The translations under genes and the position numbers were made by a program. Positions 58,761-64,000 of a stretch of DNA of 64,000 bases are shown here, piece by piece. The notes under the pieces were generated by a model that was not told the DNA's origin, did not search any database, and saw only the letters and a list, made by a program, of their open reading frames with translations. Position 1 is the first letter of the stretch, and every line of letters begins with the position of its first letter. Source of the stretch: Caprimulgus europaeus (taxonomy: Eukaryota; Chordata; Aves; Caprimulgiformes; Caprimulgidae); assembly GCA_907165065.1 (NCBI GenBank), contig OU015528.1:76179474-76243473 (forward strand). Reading direction: 5' to 3'.

Positions 58761-61700
58761 ATCTGTAAATACAATATCAGTAGATAACAATAAGGAAAGC
58801 TGGTGTTTTCCCTTCTCTGAAGGTCCATTTGCCTTTTTCTACTGTTCAATGAGTTATGGGAGTGCCTGGATCTCCATCTTTGGAAAAACTTAAACTAGAA
58901 GAGAGTTGACAAATGTTTGTTGAGAATCTGGGCCTTCCTCCAGGAGACAGAGTAAGTAAATTCCCAATGATCCATGCTATATTGCCCTTTGGGTGCACAT
59001 AGCAATGTCCTGATTGCCTCTTGATTAACTGTCTTGAAAGAAGAGTGACTGAGGTGTGTAGGGAGCATCTGACTTACGGTGAACCATAATGTATCCTTTC
59101 AGGCAATTTTGAAGTTCATATAGCTGAGGCAGCTACTACTTGGATCTGCTATGGATTCCCAACATTTTCTACAAGTGTGTACTGTGGTTCTGTGCCCTTC
59201 TGGATCCGTGTATCCCCAGAAATGAGCAGGAGGCACAACTCTTCAATTTTGGAAAGTGTGGAGATCCCGTGCACCAGGATCACAGGTGTACATGATTTTC
59301 CCTTATGCCAGAGACAAATCCCAGGCAAGGTAGATTACATACAGATATAGATCAAACCAGCATGTTCTGGAGGCTTTTTGCTGCTGCTGAGGGTTACCTT
59401 CCAGCTTTCCAGAGATGTCTTTATTCTCAGCACACCCTTATACTGTACTATCAGGATACTGCAGCAAGATGAAATGGTTTAGAGATCCTTTCAACCCCTG
59501 CTTTCTCATCCTGTGTAGAAACATACTTCAGAAACAGCCCAAAGGCCTCTGTATTATCTTGGGCTGAAATGGTCGGGTTTCATGCATGGAGAGGATGAGA
59601 AACCTCTAGGCTAGCCTCAGTCTTTACCACAGAAGCTACCTTCTCAAAACAGAGCTTTGATCTAAAAGACAGTTTTGGGGGATCTAGTTGGGAACAAGGT
59701 GGGGTTAACAGAGCATGGTATTAGCCTCCTGCTATCCACATGAATTTATCTTCATGCTTTCCATGATACTAGACCAATTGGACCCTGCTGCTGACTCTCT
59801 CAGGACCAGCTTTAGTGAAAAGGTGATATAAAATGTTAAAACCATTGCCTAATGGATGTTATCTCACTGGTTCTTTTGCAGGAATATCTGTTAAGAATCA
59901 CTGCAGCAGCAAATTCAGCCCAGAGTTGCTATTTGTAAAAAGTCAGAGCGCAGGTGGCTTTGGCAGAGATGGAGAAAGCGGTTAGTCTACTCAGAAACAT
60001 TTCTGTCTTACTGACTGCTTGGTTAATAGTCCAAATTGCTTTTTAATATGCTAAAAATTGTCATGTTGGGATATATATCTGGTAGCTGTACAGACTAAAG
60101 AAATAGGGTAGAGTCTCTACATGACTGTGGAGGCTGTGGTAGGAAAGGCTTCTTCTCTTGTCTCATGCAGGTACACCAGTGCTCCCTGGTTTGACTTGAT
60201 GGATCTGTGGGGCAGCTGTCCATTAAGCTACCTGGAACAATTTGGGGCCCTGATAGCCCGAACTTGGGTCTTCAGGGTTGCCAGCTTCAGAGAAATCCTG
60301 GATAGGTGAGGAAACTGTTCTTACTGCCAAAGGAGTTTTGAGAGGCTTCTAGATGACCCAAGGTGCTGTTCTCTGAGGGGCTAGCTGAGGAGAGAGCAAG
60401 TTCACTATTCACAGTATCTATTAGCAAGGGGAGAAATGGTTCTCCTCCTAGAAAATGGAAATATTTTCTTATATGTGTCAGAAGTACTGTATGTGGTATG
60501 TAATGATGCATATCTTTCCTCCCGCTAGGAACAGATTTATCTCCCAAATCCCACCTCTACTCTTTTGTAAAGAAAAAAGGCAAGAAGATTTTCCCTAGTG
60601 CACCTGTCATATTAGGCATATTTGCAACCTCCCTGGCTTCAAGAAAACTCAGAATCAAAGGCTTCTATAGTATGCTTGCATTGGATTGCCCTTCTTTGAA
60701 ACTATCACCCAAAATTAAGTCAAACCAAGCTTTAAACCCATACCTTAAAAATTTGGTACCAAGGGAAAAAAAAGCAACAACCAAAAAAACCTCCTGCAAT
60801 ATTAACTAATGATAGCATGGATTGATCAGTCTGTGAAAAATATAGAATCACTATTATACATATATTTTTATTAATATTCATCTAAAAAAACCATAATGAA
60901 ATGTAGAACCAAAATCTTGTGGTTGCTGAGTGTTTTTTTCCCTAAAACAGAATTTATTAAAATAGGGGCTGCTCTTGGCAATCAGTCACTAATAGACCTA
61001 TTTAACTATTTATTTGTGTACCTATATTCTAAACTAGATTAAACTACTTAGTTTAATTTTTCCACTTAACTACTGTTTTGCAAACACACATTTTTTCTTT
61101 GCCCTATTTCTGGATGTACAAACAACAGACTCTTCTGAAGACTTAAGGAAACCAAGGAAAAATAACATATAATATTTTAACAATAAGTTCTTTACCTTGT
61201 AGCAAGAAACAATAAATGGACCTGAAACACTTGTGGTAAGAGTAGCTTGGATGGTACTGGCAAAAATTTTCATGTGCCTTCTTTTTTCACCTCATTGCTA
61301 GAGTTGGTTTTGGTCAATAGGTCAGGAGTCCTGAGGTAAAGCCTCTAGTTATACTCTTGCTGCCTGTAGCTGGTTAACTAAGAAAATTTTGTCTGTAACA
61401 CACTGAGTGATATTTGTCTAGATATGCAAGATGGATGTGAAACTGTGGTGACACAAGCCTTAATCATAGTTTCTATAATTTGAAGAATGGGTCATTTGAT
61501 GTACTCAGATTAGGACAGTGTTTCACTGATGGTTCTTTGTGTTCTCAATTCCTCATCCCAGGAAGAATACAGTGTGTAAATGTGTATATGAGAAGGTTAT
61601 TGGGAGCAAGTGCTTGTGTATTCCTATCATGCTCACAGGACCAGAGACCCTTCAACCTCATTAATAAAATGGCATGTGGGAGACATATTATACACCTCTC

Positions 61701-61954
61701 ACCAGGGCTTTCTAGCTTGGTTGCATCACTGGGTTAATGTGGCTGTACAGCTTCCTCAGAGGTGGTTTTGAACCCACTGTCCTAAGGAGAAGGTAAGATC
61801 ATGCAGATACCTGCTGATGTAACACTATTCATATAGCTCATTATATCAAAAGTAGGGGTCTTAATGTAATATGGGGGCTTTCCTTTAGAAATAACAATTA
61901 TGATTAGTCTTCAAAAACTGACAATTTTAGAAGACAATACTAGTGCCTTTTCCT
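58761..61954. other. Non-coding stretch, nothing recognised
   Basis: Frames at 60121-60309 and 60287-60547 (opposite strands) and 61480-61737 have no motif. No repeat family or splice-bounded exon is convincing. Confidence 0.45.
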
Positions 61955-62035
61955 GGACACACCAAAGCCAAAGTCATCACTGATGTAAACCAGTGTGACT
62001 GGGAGAATTATACTGGAGATTAATTTGACTTCTGT
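61955..62035. repeat. Possible ancient CR1-like 3' fragment
   Basis: AGCCAAAGTCATCACTGATG followed by TAAACCAGTGTGACTGGGAG resembles the 'gccaaa...ctgatgtaaaccagtgtaac' phrase of old sauropsid CR1-like repeats. Confidence 0.4.
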
Positions 62036-62105
62036 GCATTTAAAAACAAATCAAGAAACAAACTTCCAAAGAACAAATTCAAGCTTTGGAGAAACAGCCT
62101 TGGTG

Positions 62106-62230
62106 TTTTTATTTTATTTATTTTATTTTATTTTATTTTATTTTATTTTATTTTATTTTATTTTATTTTATTTTATTTTATTTTATTTTATTTTATTTTA
62201 TTTTATTTTATTTTTTTATTTTATTTTTTT
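62106..62230. repeat. (TTTTA)n pentanucleotide microsatellite
   Basis: Eighteen perfect TTTTA units run from 62121 to 62210. Imperfect units and T-runs flank them on both sides, for about 125 bp in all. The 124-codon frame through it encodes only a Phe/Tyr/Ile/Leu repeat and is an artefact. Confidence 0.97.
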
Positions 62231-64000
62231 AAGACAAATCTCCTCTTTACATTGTGGAAATGATGAGGAGGTAGCTCCTGTGCTATTGTGCAAAACCTTA
62301 TTTGTCAATCTCTTCAAAAAATCAGGAAATGTTCCAGAAAGCCAGGGAGGAAGTTCATACCAGCTTTAACTAATCTGCAGAAAATCCGTCCTACATGACT
62401 CCCCTGTCACTGCTGCTCCTTTCATCTATTCTTTATAAGGAATCTATTGAACTTTAATTAATATGAAAAATTCAGGTTTTCATCTGATTTAAATGTGACT
62501 GACATCATGCTGCTACTAAAAGTGGAACAAAGTCCAAGTGTGATGAAAACAATGCTGAATGTCTGGATTCAAGAGGGAATCTCAGAGCCCATAGAAAGCG
62601 TAATCTTACAAATCTGTAATGCCATGTAACAGATAAGTAGAGGAATGCCAGAAACTCATTTATACAGATGTGTATGATAAGGATAAGACATGAAATATCT
62701 ATATTATCCTCAGCCTGGAAATTTTTCTGAGAGCTAATCTCACTTTTTCTAATCAGGTTGTAGCTAGTTAGAGGCCAGAATATGAATTAATCCTGCCCAA
62801 GTTCAGAATAAAAGAGAGAAATCTCATGGAATAGAGTGAAATACATCTATCTGCTGATGAGCAGCATGGGGAAATTTTAGGGCCTGAGGACTAGGTAGAA
62901 CTAAGTTTTAGTGTCTGTGTTTCTAAGTGCTGTAACATCTATGTTTTAATGTCATGAGTTTGCAGAGTGAACCCCCATATTTGGAGTTAGGTACATAGGC
63001 TTACCATGCAACAAATGTAATGAGATAAACAACTTTGAAGGGCAATGCTTAAAACTGAGCAGACCAATCAGGAAGACACTGATTATTAGAATGACCTCTT
63101 TAGAAATTATGCTTCTTAATCAGGACTACAGATATGTTTGTGTCTCCACAGAGACCGTGTTTGAAAGTCAGAACTGATAGAAATTCTGTTGTTAATTTTT
63201 TCCTGAGATGGGTAAGCACCTCAGATTTCATTCCTCTTCAAGATGTAAGGATTTGAATCATCATCTCAAAAGTGACCGAGCCCTCTTTCAATAATGTTTA
63301 ACAACAAAACAAATACACACAAAACTCTTGTATGATGGTATCTTACATGGACATCTCCAAGTGAGCTTTAATCTGACAGCTGTGGAAATCAGGAGGCACA
63401 GCTTTTCTAGCATACACACCCCACATCTTGCAGGATTGTAGCATGTCTTTGCTACCATGGAGACACAGCTAGAATGATGTTAATTTGGGTATATCTACAC
63501 AGGATAGGCACCCACCTCCAGATTGCAATGTACACGGAAATGCATACATCAAAAGACAGTTAAAATAATTTCCTTGGTTTCTCCTGTATTAAGTTCCATA
63601 TACCTATTTCTACAAGGACAGCTGCTGTTATGGTTGGCTGAAGCCAGAGAGAAGTCTGTGGAAAAATAAGTGTAGCAGTAATAAAAGAAGACCAGTATTT
63701 AAAGTGAGTAACTAAAATCTACATCTAAGCTTTCCAAGACAGAATCTGACTTTCAGTTTTGTTGTATGCCTTGAACTTCACACCTGTGTGTAATTTCGTT
63801 GAAAAGAAAGTAGTATTAATTGCTCTCATGAAATCAGTGGTGGTCCCTGTAGCATTGTGATATTATCTCCTTGAGCTGCATGACCAATTCCTCTGAAATG
63901 GAGGAGAAAAAAGAAAAACAGAATAAAAGGTTTATTTCCTTAATCTTCTTTGCTTGCTAACTTCTGCAGTCATGTTAGGAGCCATTAAACCAGCATCCTC
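62231..64000. other. Non-coding stretch, nothing recognised
   Basis: A+T-rich unique sequence to the window end, with no supported exon, repeat family or RNA gene. Confidence 0.45.

Noticed and set aside
61995-62369. 124-codon plus-strand frame
   Set aside because: It is translation of the (TTTTA)n array, not a protein.
1-64000. CRISPR arrays, tRNA or rRNA genes, operons, plasmid or phage modules
   Set aside because: No regularly spaced repeats, no tRNA-like A/B boxes with a cloverleaf and no rRNA motifs were seen. The repeats place the sequence in a bird nuclear genome.

Overview
The window looks like ordinary A+T-rich nuclear DNA from a bird. The evidence is the repeat content. There are five plus-strand CR1 LINE copies, three of which end in the CR1 3' octamer tail (ATTCTATG-type) and two in degraded forms of it, plus a short reversed CR1 end. 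There is one solo LTR of the avian ERVL-like type that starts TGTCCTGG and has a 5-bp target duplication. Older debris is also present: MIR-like SINE pieces and ancient CR1/L3-like 3' fragments. There are no Alu-, L1- or B-type mammalian repeats, no bacterial-style gene packing and no operons. I cannot name the species.

Layout. 1-6.3 kb is plain intergenic or intronic sequence. 6.3-8.5 kb is a slightly more G+C-rich block with several protein-like open stretches on both strands, none recognised. 9.4 kb holds an (AT)22 microsatellite. 12.27-13.96 kb is the longest CR1 copy: most of a reverse-transcriptase domain, broken by stops and a frameshift, joined 5'-to-5' to a short reversed CR1 end. 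16.92-17.60 kb is the solo LTR, followed within about 40 bp by a younger-looking CR1 tail (17.64-18.14 kb). 23.77-23.86 kb is an imperfect hairpin. 26.11-26.22 kb is the best plus-strand candidate exon, followed by a cluster of GATA motifs. 30-35 kb holds MIR-like and ancient repeats and an ATTA-rich stretch resembling a conserved non-coding element. 42.75 and 43.13 kb hold two more CR1 tails. 48.3-48.9 kb is purine-rich with CpGs and a GC box, and holds a candidate minus-strand exon. 53.6 kb holds another CR1 tail, followed at 54.03-54.12 kb by a perfect 40-bp inverted repeat. 58.1-58.8 kb is an ancient LINE remnant. 62.1-62.2 kb is a (TTTTA)n pentanucleotide array.

No complete protein-coding host gene, tRNA, rRNA or CRISPR array can be supported. 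Only the CR1 coding remnants are recognisable as coding sequence. The candidate exons rest on splice-site shape and an open frame only. The window is best read as intergenic sequence or large introns. If it is intronic, the uniform plus orientation of the larger CR1 copies would fit a host gene on the minus strand, but this is only an inference. No new multi-gene system was found. The most unusual object is the perfect inverted repeat at 54.03-54.12 kb.
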